Assembly (NCBI GenBank): GCA_963975935.1
Contig: CAXBIQ010000001.1
Location: 62,001-126,000, forward strand
Direction of reading: 5' to 3'
DNA: 64,000 nt
DNA from: Planktosalinus sp963975935
GTDB lineage: Bacteria > Bacteroidota > Bacteroidia > Flavobacteriales > Flavobacteriaceae
The position numbers and the translations under genes are program-made. Shown here piece after piece: positions 32,143 to 41,503 of this stretch; within the stretch, counting starts at the first letter, position 1; the number at the start of each line of letters is the position of its first letter. The notes below the pieces were generated by a model. It did not search any database, was not told where the DNA came from, and was given only the letters and a program-made list of their open reading frames with translations.

Positions 32143-33306
32143 TTAAATTGAGGTGTTAGTGATATATATATTCTTTTTAGAATAAATATTGAAGCTTTCT
32201 CTTAAGATTAAGATATATATAGGAAGCGTTGCGTAACTGAAAAAATTACCCGCAACAAATATTATGACTAATAAGTAAAGTAAAATAATTGAGTTTTTTT
32301 TGTTTAAGTCAAAAGTAACAAAAGCTTTATAAAATAAATATAAATATATAATGCCTCCAACTATTCCAAAGAAAAAGAAAACATCTATAAAGCCAAATTC
32401 AGATCTTAATTTAAAGTCTTCAACGCCACCAAATAAATAGTTTATGAATGTCCAGTTTTCTTTAATATATGGGATTGTATCATTGAATAATAATTCATTC
32501 CTAAAAGAAAATATTGCTGAAAACAAACCCTTATCTTGTCTAATTTCATTGAAAATGCCAATTTTAAAAAAAGCAATAAAGAACCCTAATGCTCCTAAAG
32601 TCAATAAAAGTATATATAAGGGTTTTTTAAATTTTAGTTTGACATAGTAATGTAAATAGAAAAACCCTAACATCACTATAGATAAGTAAATAATTTTTGT
32701 GCCAACTAAAAAAAGTGAAATTAAAAAAACAAGAAAATGTATTTGTTTAAAAAGCCTTTTTTTATACTTCAAAATAAAATGAATTAAACCAACTAAGCAA
32801 ACATAGGAACCTGTTGTTGAGTTTATAAAAAACCCATTGTAGCCAAAACGTGAACCATATGTATAAGTCTCAGCTAGCGGAATTTTAAAAAAAAAACCTG
32901 CCAATATAAAAATAGCGTTTATTGTTAAAAGTATTTCAAAAAAATTTAACAAGATTAAGCTGTTTTTATTTTTTGTTTCTCTGAAGAAAAACAGCATCAA
33001 TAAAGGGAATATATGTCGAGAAAAATTTAAAAGAGCATCTTTTGTAAAATTGTTATGTAAAAAAAATTGACCTATTAAAAAAGTTAAGGTTAGGATGCAA
33101 ATCCACATAAAAGATTTATTTTTTTTTATTATAAAAAAGAAAAAGAAAAAGAAAACAAATGCTTTTATAATTTTGGTAATTGATGAAGGATGTCCTTCAA
33201 TAATAAGTATATATTTACTGAAGGCCTCAATAAAAAAGAAAGCAACCAGTAATATAATGGCTATAAACTTATTGCTTAAAAGTTGGTTATTTTTTATTAC
33301 TTTCAA
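32143..33306 (-). CDS. Polytopic membrane protein, probable O-antigen polymerase (Wzy-like)
   Basis: 387 residues with about ten membrane spans and the AT-driven Phe/Ile/Lys composition of the block. It lacks a strong Wzy_C motif, but size, topology and position in a Wzx/Wzz cluster fit a polysaccharide polymerase. A polyphenylalanine run (FFFFFFFII near residue 55) is encoded by imperfect AAAAAG repeats next to a nine-T run at 33119-33127. It overlaps the next upstream gene by 20 bases. It is one of three such proteins in a row. Confidence 0.6.
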   Translation of the reverse strand: MKVIKNNQLLSNKFIAIILLVAFFFIEAFSKYILIIEGHPSSITKIIKAFVFFFFFFFIIKKNKSFMWICILTLTFLIGQFFLHNNFTKDALLNFSRHIFPLLMLFFFRETKNKNSLILLNFFEILLTINAIFILAGFFFKIPLAETYTYGSRFGYNGFFINSTTGSYVCLVGLIHFILKYKKRLFKQIHFLVFLISLFLVGTKIIYLSIVMLGFFYLHYYVKLKFKKPLYILLLTLGALGFFIAFFKIGIFNEIRQDKGLFSAIFSFRNELLFNDTIPYIKENWTFINYLFGGVEDFKLRSEFGFIDVFFFFGIVGGIIYLYLFYKAFVTFDLNKKNSIILLYLLVIIFVAGNFFSYATLPIYILILRESFNIYSKKNIYITNTSI

Positions 33307-34480
33307 TATTCTGATTTTTTAATAAAGAAAAAAAGCTAAGAAAAAATCCATAAAAAACAATTCCCCTATGGACATCAAGGATGGATTCTGTTATACTAAC
33401 AATACTAACAATTATAATAAAACTTAATAAAAGTTTGTTTTTTGCTCTAATTGCTATAATGAAAGGTATAAGATAAAAGCATAATAGTGAAATGCCTCCT
33501 CCAATAATTCCATTTCTAACTAAATTGTCCAAATATTGATTATGGGGATTATACCTTTTTTTATAACCCATTGTAAAGTCCATTTTTTTGTATTCAGTAA
33601 TTAGCTCTTTGTGTAAGTCTCCTGTTCCGGTACCAAACAATGGGAATTTATTAATTACCTTAATTGATGCTTCGATTTTAGCTAACCTTGATGATAGACT
33701 ATGATAGTTTTCTTTATCAAATGTAAGTTTTTCAAGGCTTGAAAATTGATTAAATTTTTCTTTAATTGCCGGGACAAATAAAATTATCAAAGAAAAGATG
33801 GAAAAAACAAAAATAATTACTAAATATAAATATTTCTTGGGCGTTAAATAGAGGCAAGAGAAGATTGTAGTCAAAAATGCAGCTATAAATATAATTCTCG
33901 ACCCCGTCAATATTGATGAAAATAAAAAAAATAAAAATAAAAATAAAAATGTCTTCTTTTTTTCTTGAAAATAAAAATTTAAGGCAATTACTGCAGCTAA
34001 TACAAAGTACATTCCTAAATATGTAGAATGAAATATATCCATTGTTACAACTACATAAAATTTGAGTCCCAAATTAAAATTATAAATAAAAAGTCCTATC
34101 AAATATATACTGCTTATCAAAGACCCTAAAAGATAAGATTTTAAAATAAGTACAAAAGGTATGTTTGCTTTTTTTAAGATCATAAAAATGAAAGGGAAAA
34201 GCAATATAGTTGTGTTTCTAGAAATAAATTTTAGTCCATAAGAAATGTCATCAGTATTTATCATTCCTAGTAAGTAGATAAAAAATGGAATGGTAAAAAG
34301 TAAGAGTTTTCTAGAGAGTTTTAGAGTTTTAAACTCTAAATACCCATATACAAGTGTAAATGCAGTTAATAAGCCAAAACATATGCTTGTAAAGCTTGTT
34401 CCAACAGGAAGTGTCAATATAAAAGGGTAAAGCAATAATAAGTTAATTGCTCCTTTCTGAACAAATAATTTTGTATTCAT
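33287..34480 (-). CDS. O-antigen ligase/polymerase family membrane protein
   Basis: 397 residues with about ten spans. A periplasmic-loop segment, FGTGTGDLHKELITEYKK followed by RYNPHNQYLDNLVRNGIIGG, is the Wzy_C/WaaL hallmark (the PHNxYL motif with its catalytic His). It either polymerises repeat units or ligates the finished glycan to a lipid or protein acceptor. It overlaps the genes on both sides (20 and 38 bases). Hexameric AAAAAT repeats are visible in the coding sequence around 33920-33950. Confidence 0.8.
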   Translation of the reverse strand: MNTKLFVQKGAINLLLLYPFILTLPVGTSFTSICFGLLTAFTLVYGYLEFKTLKLSRKLLLFTIPFFIYLLGMINTDDISYGLKFISRNTTILLFPFIFMILKKANIPFVLILKSYLLGSLISSIYLIGLFIYNFNLGLKFYVVVTMDIFHSTYLGMYFVLAAVIALNFYFQEKKKTFLFLFLFFLFSSILTGSRIIFIAAFLTTIFSCLYLTPKKYLYLVIIFVFSIFSLIILFVPAIKEKFNQFSSLEKLTFDKENYHSLSSRLAKIEASIKVINKFPLFGTGTGDLHKELITEYKKMDFTMGYKKRYNPHNQYLDNLVRNGIIGGGISLLCFYLIPFIIAIRAKNKLLLSFIIIVSIVSITESILDVHRGIVFYGFFLSFFSLLKNQNIESNKK

Positions 34481-35567
34481 AAGAAATCAACAGCATCAGT
34501 GTTAGCACAAATGAGAAGTTAACAATTGCATTGTCAAACATTAGAGGTATTATGATTATAATTAATATGTTGATGTTTTTGTTGATCATTTTAAAAATAT
34601 TCTTGATAGAGTTTAAAAACAATATTAACCCCACTAGTCCAAATTCAACTAAAACTTTCAAAAAATCATTATGAGGATCCGTATACATTATTCTATAAGG
34701 CATATTCCCTTTAGTTAATGAGTCTATGCCAACGCCAAAAAATATATTGAAAAATGTTTCTTTTGCAAATTCAAAAAGTATTTGTAACCAATATACAATC
34801 CTCCAAATAAATGAACCATACCCACCTGGATTGCCCGTATAAACTCTTTGCAAGATAAAATTTTTATCTAAGTAATCTAACGAATTAATTTGTTCAATAA
34901 TTTTTTCTGAAAATTGAAATGCTATTGGAACCATTAGAAGTAAAGGTCCAAATATAAAAAATAGCTTATGTTTTATAGATATATTTTGAGAGATAATAAA
35001 ATTATAAAAAATTAACAATGCAAAAGATAAGATAGCGCCAGAGGTTTTTGAAAAGAAAAGTAACCCTGCCAACACAATAATAACAATATAGTTTATTAAC
35101 ACAGAAAACGGTTTGTGAGCAAATAAATAATATATAAGAATAGTTAGTACATAACCTAAGTGATTTGAGTGTCTAAAGACCCCTCTGTATCCTCCACTTT
35201 CATCAATCATCATAAAAGTAAAAGGAAATATAATTATTATTAAAATTGCTATAATTTTAAAAAAGTGTTTTATTTCACTGTTAGAAATTTTATAGGCAAA
35301 AATTGCAAAGAGACAATATGAAAAGTATCTCGCTAAACCCTTTAAGGAATGCCACTCAATATTGAGCAGATAAATAGATTGAATTATGAAAAAGATTAAA
35401 ATTATTACAAAAAAAGATAAGTAAAACCTATTGTATTTGTTATTAAGTAACTTGAAGTTTTGAGTTGAGAAAAAGTAGGTGGCTACTATAAATGGAATGA
35501 GTAAATACAACGGTTGATGATAGGTTGCAGATAGTATAAAAAACAATATCAGGATAATGATTTTCAA
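34443..35567 (-). CDS. O-antigen ligase/polymerase family membrane protein
   Basis: 374 residues with about ten spans. The large loop contains NIFFGVGIDSLTKGNMPY followed by YTDPHNDFLKVLVEFGLVG, the same PHNxxL type motif as its downstream neighbour. A glycan ligase, polymerase, or an enzyme of glycoprotein O-glycosylation type are all possible. The start overlaps the GT2 gene by four bases and the 3' end overlaps the next ligase-like gene by 38 bases, so they are tightly packed. Confidence 0.78.
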   Translation of the reverse strand: MKIIILILFFILSATYHQPLYLLIPFIVATYFFSTQNFKLLNNKYNRFYLSFFVIILIFFIIQSIYLLNIEWHSLKGLARYFSYCLFAIFAYKISNSEIKHFFKIIAILIIIIFPFTFMMIDESGGYRGVFRHSNHLGYVLTILIYYLFAHKPFSVLINYIVIIVLAGLLFFSKTSGAILSFALLIFYNFIISQNISIKHKLFFIFGPLLLMVPIAFQFSEKIIEQINSLDYLDKNFILQRVYTGNPGGYGSFIWRIVYWLQILFEFAKETFFNIFFGVGIDSLTKGNMPYRIMYTDPHNDFLKVLVEFGLVGLILFLNSIKNIFKMINKNINILIIIIIPLMFDNAIVNFSFVLTLMLLISYEYKIICSERSN

Positions 35568-36436
35568 TGTATAAATATATCTTTTATTTTTTTATATAAA
35601 TATTTCCTGTAATACTCTTTTACCTTAATGTTTTCTATTCGAGGTTTGTTTGAAAAGAAGTCATTAAAATAGCCTCTCAGGAAATCGACACCAACTTTAA
35701 TCCTAAATTCTATAAAAATATGGTAGAAGGACTTTAAAATTGCGAAAAAGGGAGTGCTGCCCCTATAATATACCCTACTTCCAAAAGTTTTAAAATTTTT
35801 CATTCTTTCTCCAACTTCTCTCGAATAAACCTTTGCATCATTAACGGTTAAAGCCCGCCAACCACTAATCTCAGCTAAAGCAACAGAAATAGCATCAGGA
35901 GATGGAGCAATAGGAAAACCGGTTTGATCTAAGCATTCTTTTTTCCATAATCTACAACCACCTCTTACCCAGTTTTTAGCCACTACATGTTTCTTCCCTT
36001 GTAAGGTGTAAATAATTCCACTTGTAATGCCAACCTTAGGGTTATTAGTCAAAAAGTTAATTAACTTAGAATAATAATTCGGTTCAGGGAAAACATCACT
36101 GTCAAGTATTCCAACATATTTTAGCTCATGATAATAATTTTGTTTTCTTAAATAATGGAGCCCTTTATCTATGATTTCAGCATACTTAAATTCTAAGTCA
36201 TAAGATTTATCTTCAAAGTTAATATTCAGTACTTCAAAATTATTAATGTTTTCCGGGTTTTTCTTTTTTTTTAAATATTCCTTTGTTCCATCTACGCTAT
36301 CGTTCTCAACAATAACTAAGGTATAAATTGGAATACTTAGCTGAGATATGTGGTTAAAAAACCTATCTAAGTTCTCTATTTCATCTTTAACAGGGGTGAT
36401 TATTGCAATTTTTGATATTTCACCAGTTTCAATCAT
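35564..36436 (-). CDS. Glycosyltransferase family 2
   Basis: 290 residues, GT-A fold. IAIITPVKDEIENLDRFFNHI is the first strand and NTP-binding opening, VENDSVDGTKEYL the second, and ILDSDVFPEPNYY supplies the DxD metal/nucleotide motif. It adds one sugar of the polysaccharide repeat. The C-terminal basic tail (RIENIKVKEYYRKYLYKKIK) may bring it to the membrane. It overlaps the lipoprotein gene upstream by eight bases and the ligase gene downstream by four. Confidence 0.85.
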   Translation of the reverse strand: MIETGEISKIAIITPVKDEIENLDRFFNHISQLSIPIYTLVIVENDSVDGTKEYLKKKKNPENINNFEVLNINFEDKSYDLEFKYAEIIDKGLHYLRKQNYYHELKYVGILDSDVFPEPNYYSKLINFLTNNPKVGITSGIIYTLQGKKHVVAKNWVRGGCRLWKKECLDQTGFPIAPSPDAISVALAEISGWRALTVNDAKVYSREVGERMKNFKTFGSRVYYRGSTPFFAILKSFYHIFIEFRIKVGVDFLRGYFNDFFSNKPRIENIKVKEYYRKYLYKKIKDIFIH

Positions 36437-36908
36437 TGTTAAGGTATAAATTGTTAAATTTTATAGTGTCACTAATGGCTTTTTGGCTTTGGTTTATCAA
36501 GACAATTTTTACAGTATCAACTCTATTTTTAATCTCAGTATTAATTTCATGAATTATGTATTTGTATTTTCCTGTTTTAAAAACATCTATTTCTATATCC
36601 CATATTTCAGAATTATGATATTTTCTTAAAATCTCTTTTTGGGCAAATAATCTTATTTTTAAACTATTATCTATCGTTGAGGATTTGTAATCTTCAATCA
36701 TAAATATTAACTTTCTGTTATTATTGTCTTCACGAATGACTCCCACTTTTTTAATTTTAAAGTTTTGAAAACTTTCATCATTCAGCACAATGACATTATC
36801 CAAAATATCGAGCCCCCTTTCTAAATATATCTCTGTTTTACTTTTTAAAAAACAAGAGGTAATTAAAAAAAAAATAAAAGGTGCCCATAAATATTTTAAG
36901 TTACCCAT
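36429..36908 (-). CDS. Small lipoprotein within the polysaccharide cluster
   Basis: 159 residues with a lipoprotein signal (FFLITSC, Cys at residue 19). The mature part has alternating beta-strand-like segments and no motif I recognise. It overlaps the sulfotransferase gene by 13 bases and the GT2 gene by 8, so it is clearly part of the variable block. A small lipoprotein in a capsule locus might serve as an acceptor, anchor or export accessory. This is speculation from position only. Confidence 0.6.
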   Translation of the reverse strand: MGNLKYLWAPFIFFLITSCFLKSKTEIYLERGLDILDNVIVLNDESFQNFKIKKVGVIREDNNNRKLIFMIEDYKSSTIDNSLKIRLFAQKEILRKYHNSEIWDIEIDVFKTGKYKYIIHEINTEIKNRVDTVKIVLINQSQKAISDTIKFNNLYLNND

Positions 36909-37834
36909 TGCTTAATTTCTTCCCTATTAATATGTTTATACAAATGTTTAATTTCATCTCGATAAATTGAATTCAAATACTCTCTTTCTTTTTCACTCAT
37001 AAATTTTTTCTCTAATGCTTTCTCCATTAGTAAGTTCTTTATTTTTTTCCTTAAACCCATTGGTAATACCGCTTTAAAAGGTGTAAAAATATTTTTACTC
37101 ACGTTTATTTTCCACAATAAGCCATATAGATTATTTTTGGGCTTCCCTGATGGATTGAAATTTTTCTTTTTATTAACGCTGTGAATCAAATTCAACTCCA
37201 AGAACTCACAGACCTGAGCCAAAACGTTTTCTGAAGACATTTTCAAATCATCAAATAATATTATCTTAACATTATCAAAGTTTGATTCAAAGGATTTAAT
37301 CTGATCAGTATACATGCCAAATCCTAAATAATCATAAAATATGTTCCAATTTTCTTTAAGCCTTTTGTCAATAGTATCTTGATTAATAGCCTCTAAAAAA
37401 TCTAGAGGTTCATTAAAGTTTTTTTTAAAATGCCAATATTGAGACCAGGCACGCTCAATTGGATTTCTTAATATTATGATTATTTTAATGCTTCTTGACT
37501 TTTCTCCATATATTTCTTTTACTGCATTAATTACTGTATTATGTTTATAAAGATAAGATTGAGATGCATCACCTAATAGCTGGTTTTTTTTTGCTTTATC
37601 GAAAAGTTTGCTGTATTTATTTATTGAAGACACAACAGTTGGAAGACTTTCGGGGCTAATAAAATTTGGTTTGTTGTTAAAAAAAGAGAAGAAATGAGGC
37701 TCTTTAACATTTGGAAGAAATGTCTGTTCATTCCATTTTAAATATTCATATAGAGATGTTGTGCCACTTTTAGCGGCTCCAACAATCATATAATCGGGCA
37801 TTTGAAAAATATCTCCCTTATATTTAATTTCCAT
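36896..37834 (-). CDS. PAPS-dependent sulfotransferase
   Basis: 312 residues. Near the N-terminus, YMIVGAAKSGTTSLYEYL is the 5'-phosphosulfate loop that binds PAPS. IIILRNPIERAWSQYWHFKK is the 3'-phosphate-binding strand-helix, with the Arg and Ser expected. The layout is that of the Sulfotransfer_1/heparan sulfate NDST-like family. It probably sulfates a sugar of the surface polysaccharide, which may be precursor-level since no signal peptide is seen. It overlaps the neighbouring flippase by 11 bases. No PAPS synthesis genes are in the window. Confidence 0.85.
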   Translation of the reverse strand: MEIKYKGDIFQMPDYMIVGAAKSGTTSLYEYLKWNEQTFLPNVKEPHFFSFFNNKPNFISPESLPTVVSSINKYSKLFDKAKKNQLLGDASQSYLYKHNTVINAVKEIYGEKSRSIKIIIILRNPIERAWSQYWHFKKNFNEPLDFLEAINQDTIDKRLKENWNIFYDYLGFGMYTDQIKSFESNFDNVKIILFDDLKMSSENVLAQVCEFLELNLIHSVNKKKNFNPSGKPKNNLYGLLWKINVSKNIFTPFKAVLPMGLRKKIKNLLMEKALEKKFMSEKEREYLNSIYRDEIKHLYKHINREEIKQWVT

Positions 37835-39131
37835 TATTTAAGTTTTTACAGTTGAAGTAGCTAATAATGTTATGTTTACGATTTAAGTAATAGGCTCCAG
37901 AGAAGTTCCAAAAAGCTATTGAAATCAATGTGGTTAGAGCAGCCCCATATGATCCATATATTGGAATTAATAGAAAGTTGAGACAAATATTTATTAAAAG
38001 TGCAATTAAAATTATATTTTGAAAAACTATTTGATTTCCTGTCATTTGCAAAATAACTCCCACAGATCCTGAAAAGGAATTGATGATTTGAGCAATACAT
38101 AAAAGTATTAATATACTTTCTCCTTTTAAGAACTCCTCTCCAAAAAGAGATAAAATTTGTATTCTAAAAATTAGAATAAAAATAACTACAATTATAGTTA
38201 TCAAAAAATTCAAATTAGTTGAGAATGAAATTACCTTATTAAACCTTTTTGTGTCACCTGTTTTGAATGATTCGGCAACTTTTGGCATTAAAATTGAATT
38301 TATAGCTTGTAAAGATATTAAAGTAACTGTGGCTAATTTTAATGATATATTATAAACACCAATATTTTCCTCACTATCATAAATACCCAGAATAAATGTA
38401 TCAAGTCCTCCTAATAAAATAAGACTAGCTCCTGATACCATCATTGGTATTGATTCCCTTAAAAAAACAAAGGAGTTAAACTTGCTTTTTAAGGTAATTT
38501 CTGAAAAGCATTTGAAAGAGTAAATTAAAGAGATAATAGCAAGTAATAATACTCCAAAAAAATGTGCTTGAACTATTATAATTGGATCTTTTGATATAAG
38601 ATAAAATATAAATAAGAACAATATAGAAAATAGAAACCTTCCGGGATTATTTAAAAATGCAAAAAGGTTATTATTTCTCTTCGCTTGAAATAATGAGCCA
38701 GACACAACGACAATTGTCCATAGTGGAATTGTAAACAAAATCCAATTAAAATATACACTTAAAATTGGTTTTTGGAACAGTTTATAAACTAAAAGATGTT
38801 TAAATAAGAATAAAAATAAAACGATGAAAATAGAAAAAATAAAACTCTTTATTATTACTCGTAAAAACAATCCACTCTCATCCCATTTTTTTCCATCCGA
38901 ATAATATCTAACCAAATTAATATCCAACCCAAGTCGAGAAAATACACTAGCAAATAATAAAATCGAAAAGCATATTGCTACAATCCCATAAATTGAAGCC
39001 CCGAATTGTCTTGCGATAATAAATGCAAAAAAATAACTTGCTAGTAAGCCAATAGATCTAATCACAAAAAAACTAAATCCCTTTCTTATTATTTCATTAT
39101 TATCCTTATTTAATTTTAATTTTTTTAACAT
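37824..39131 (-). CDS. wzx: Oligosaccharide flippase (Wzx-like) of the polysaccharide cluster
   Basis: 435 residues from the ATG at 39131 (MLKKLKLNKDNNE). An upstream ATG at 39164 would overlap wecC by 28 bases and adds no family sequence. About 12 spans; the opening GFSFFVIRSIGLLASYFFAFIIARQFG is the PST/Wzx N-terminal pattern. It should flip the undecaprenyl-linked repeat unit to the periplasm for polymerisation. It marks the upstream edge of the AT-rich block; the next gene, wecC, has normal composition. Confidence 0.87.
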   Translation of the reverse strand: MLKKLKLNKDNNEIIRKGFSFFVIRSIGLLASYFFAFIIARQFGASIYGIVAICFSILLFASVFSRLGLDINLVRYYSDGKKWDESGLFLRVIIKSFIFSIFIVLFLFLFKHLLVYKLFQKPILSVYFNWILFTIPLWTIVVVSGSLFQAKRNNNLFAFLNNPGRFLFSILFLFIFYLISKDPIIIVQAHFFGVLLLAIISLIYSFKCFSEITLKSKFNSFVFLRESIPMMVSGASLILLGGLDTFILGIYDSEENIGVYNISLKLATVTLISLQAINSILMPKVAESFKTGDTKRFNKVISFSTNLNFLITIIVVIFILIFRIQILSLFGEEFLKGESILILLCIAQIINSFSGSVGVILQMTGNQIVFQNIILIALLINICLNFLLIPIYGSYGAALTTLISIAFWNFSGAYYLNRKHNIISYFNCKNLNNGN

Positions 39132-39136
39132 AAATA

Positions 39137-40351
39137 TCAAGACTGGATTTTCGTAATACCACAAAAATCTAAGATTGGTTTATTTGTTTCTTGAAAAAAA
39201 AACTCCTTATGCGCTACCAAATAAACAATAATGTCAGCTTTTTCAATAGCCTCTTTATATTCGGATAAATCTTCTGCATGGCCATTTTGCAGATTAGGCT
39301 CCACTTTTAACAGTTTCAAGTCATCTTTTTCCAATGCCTCAACTACAGTAACTGCAGGTGACTCCCGTAAATCGTCGATATTGGGTTTAAACGCCAGCCC
39401 CATGCAAGCAATGAGGGGTTTATATTTATTTTCAATTTCAAATGCCAGCGCTTTATTTTTTATTTTTTCAATCACCCATTGGGTTTTGTAGTTGTTGATT
39501 TCCCGTGCAGCACGCATCAGTTTACTTTCTTCAGGAAACTCAGAAACGATAAACCACGGATCCACGGCGATGCAGTGACCACCAACTCCGGTGCCGGGTT
39601 GGAGAATATTTACCCTAGGGTGTTTGTTGGCCAAATTAATCAGTTCCCAAACATTGATGCCGGCTTTATCACAAATCATAGAAAGCTCGTTGGCAAAGGC
39701 AATTTGTCCATCCCGGGAGGCATTTTCAACCAGTTTACACATTTCCGCAGTACGTGCGTTGGTGGCATGGAGCTCTCCCTTAACAAAATGTTTGTAAAAC
39801 ACCATAGCCTTTTGTGTTGATGACTCATTGATACCGCCAATAGCACGGTCGTTGTGCTCAAGTTCATAAATAATATTACCGGGCAGGACACGCTCCGGAC
39901 AATAAGCCATATAAAACTTTCCTTTTAGTTCAGGGCGTTGTTGAAGGATGATTTCCTGCATCTTTTCTGTAGTTCCCACCGGACTTGTGGATTCAATGAT
40001 AATAAGTGCTCCGGGCTTTAAATATGAAATAATTGAATCAATTGCATTCTCAACGTACTTCAAATCAGGTTTGTATTGTTCTTTAAAAGGCGTGGGTACT
40101 GCTATGAGGTAGACATCAGCTTTTACGGGCTTAGTAGAAGCTTTCAGGCGCCCTTTCTTTACAACATGATGAACCAAACCATCTAAATCGGGCTCAACGA
40201 TGTGAATTTCGCCTTTGTTAATGGTGTTGACTACTTCTTTTCTTACATCTACTCCGGTTACCTGAAGTCCTTTTCCTGCAATTAAAGCAGCCGTAGGAAG
40301 GCCGATATAGCCTAAGCCAATCATTACAATATCGGGCTTATTGTTTGTCAT
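39137..40351 (-). CDS. wecC: UDP-N-acetyl-D-mannosamine dehydrogenase
   Basis: 404 residues. IGLGYIGLPTAALIAGKG binds NAD, ESTSPVGT lies in the substrate site, and Cys260 in GTGVGGHCIAVDPWF is the catalytic thiol typical of WecC as opposed to UDP-glucose dehydrogenase. It oxidises UDP-ManNAc to UDP-ManNAcA. The substrate comes from WecB, encoded directly upstream with a four-base overlap. The pair supplies the likely donor for the WecG-like transferase at 31327. Confidence 0.93.
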   Translation of the reverse strand: MTNNKPDIVMIGLGYIGLPTAALIAGKGLQVTGVDVRKEVVNTINKGEIHIVEPDLDGLVHHVVKKGRLKASTKPVKADVYLIAVPTPFKEQYKPDLKYVENAIDSIISYLKPGALIIIESTSPVGTTEKMQEIILQQRPELKGKFYMAYCPERVLPGNIIYELEHNDRAIGGINESSTQKAMVFYKHFVKGELHATNARTAEMCKLVENASRDGQIAFANELSMICDKAGINVWELINLANKHPRVNILQPGTGVGGHCIAVDPWFIVSEFPEESKLMRAAREINNYKTQWVIEKIKNKALAFEIENKYKPLIACMGLAFKPNIDDLRESPAVTVVEALEKDDLKLLKVEPNLQNGHAEDLSEYKEAIEKADIIVYLVAHKEFFFQETNKPILDFCGITKIQS

Positions 40352-41478
40352 TTTTTAATACTTTTTAGAAAATCTACAATCCTATCACATGCTTTACCAT
40401 CACCGTAGGGATTATGCGTCTTAGACAAGGTTTCATAATGTGTTTTGTCTTTGAGTAACTTTTCGGTTTCTGAAACTATTTTATCTGTATTTGTGCCAAC
40501 CAGTATTACCGTCCCGGCTTCGACGGCTTCAGGACGTTCTGTGGTGTTACGCATAACCAAGACAGGTTTCCCAAGGCTTGGGGCTTCTTCCTGCACACCT
40601 CCGCTATCTGTTATGATGATATATGATTTTTCCATCAACCAAACAAAGGCAGGATAGCTTAACGGGTCAATGAGTTTTATATTGGTAATATCTCTTAATA
40701 TTTCATATACCGGTTTTTGCACATTGGGGTTTAAATGCACCGGATACACCAGTAGCGTTTCAGGGTTATTTTCAGCAATCGTTTTGAGCGCTTTGCATAT
40801 ATTGATAAACCCTTGCCCATGATTTTCGCGACGATGCCCTGTAATGAGTATTACTTTTTTGGAAAAATCAAGGCTTTCTTTTAATTGTTCAATTTCTGAG
40901 TCGGAGTAATTGTTGTTTTTTATTTTATTTACACTGTACAACAAGGCATCGATTACCGTATTTCCTGTGACAATGATATCTTTTTCTGAAACACTTTCTT
41001 TCATCAGATTTTCTTTTGAAACTCTGGTTGGGGCAAAGTGAAAATCGGTTAGTCTTCCTGCAATGCTTCTGTTCATTTCTTCAGGAAATGGATTTCTCTT
41101 GTTGAAGGTGCGAAGACCGGCTTCCACATGACACACTTTGGCACCACTGTAAAATGCTGCCAAAGCGGCTGCCATTGTGGTTGTGGTGTCGCCATGCACA
41201 AAAACAAAATCGGGTTTAAACTCTTCCAGTACCGGTTTAATACTTTCAATGATCGTGGCCGTAAGCGTGTACAGGTTTTGATTGGGGCGCATTAAGTTCA
41301 AATCGTAATGTGGCGTGATCTCAAAAAAATCTAGCACCTGGTCAAGCATTTCGCGATGTTGTGCGGTAATGCACACTCTGGTTTCAAACCCCTGTTCCTG
41401 TTTAAATGCTTTTACCAAAGGAGCCATCTTTATGGCTTCGGGTCTCGTTCCAAAAACAATCAGGTTTTTTTTCTTCAT
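40348..41478 (-). CDS. wecB: UDP-N-acetylglucosamine 2-epimerase (non-hydrolysing)
   Basis: 376 residues. NLIVFGTRPEAIKMAPLVKAF is the canonical start; VHGDTTTTMAAALAAFYSG and CHVEAGLRTFNKRNPFPEEMNR hold the conserved catalytic residues, and ITDSGGVQEEAPSLGKPVL the UDP-binding site. It interconverts UDP-GlcNAc and UDP-ManNAc. It is coupled to wecC by a four-base overlap, and the Wzz-like gene precedes it by 25 bases. Confidence 0.96.
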   Translation of the reverse strand: MKKKNLIVFGTRPEAIKMAPLVKAFKQEQGFETRVCITAQHREMLDQVLDFFEITPHYDLNLMRPNQNLYTLTATIIESIKPVLEEFKPDFVFVHGDTTTTMAAALAAFYSGAKVCHVEAGLRTFNKRNPFPEEMNRSIAGRLTDFHFAPTRVSKENLMKESVSEKDIIVTGNTVIDALLYSVNKIKNNNYSDSEIEQLKESLDFSKKVILITGHRRENHGQGFINICKALKTIAENNPETLLVYPVHLNPNVQKPVYEILRDITNIKLIDPLSYPAFVWLMEKSYIIITDSGGVQEEAPSLGKPVLVMRNTTERPEAVEAGTVILVGTNTDKIVSETEKLLKDKTHYETLSKTHNPYGDGKACDRIVDFLKSIKK

Positions 41479-41503
41479 TGTAAAAGTCTTCAGAAATAAT
41501 TCT

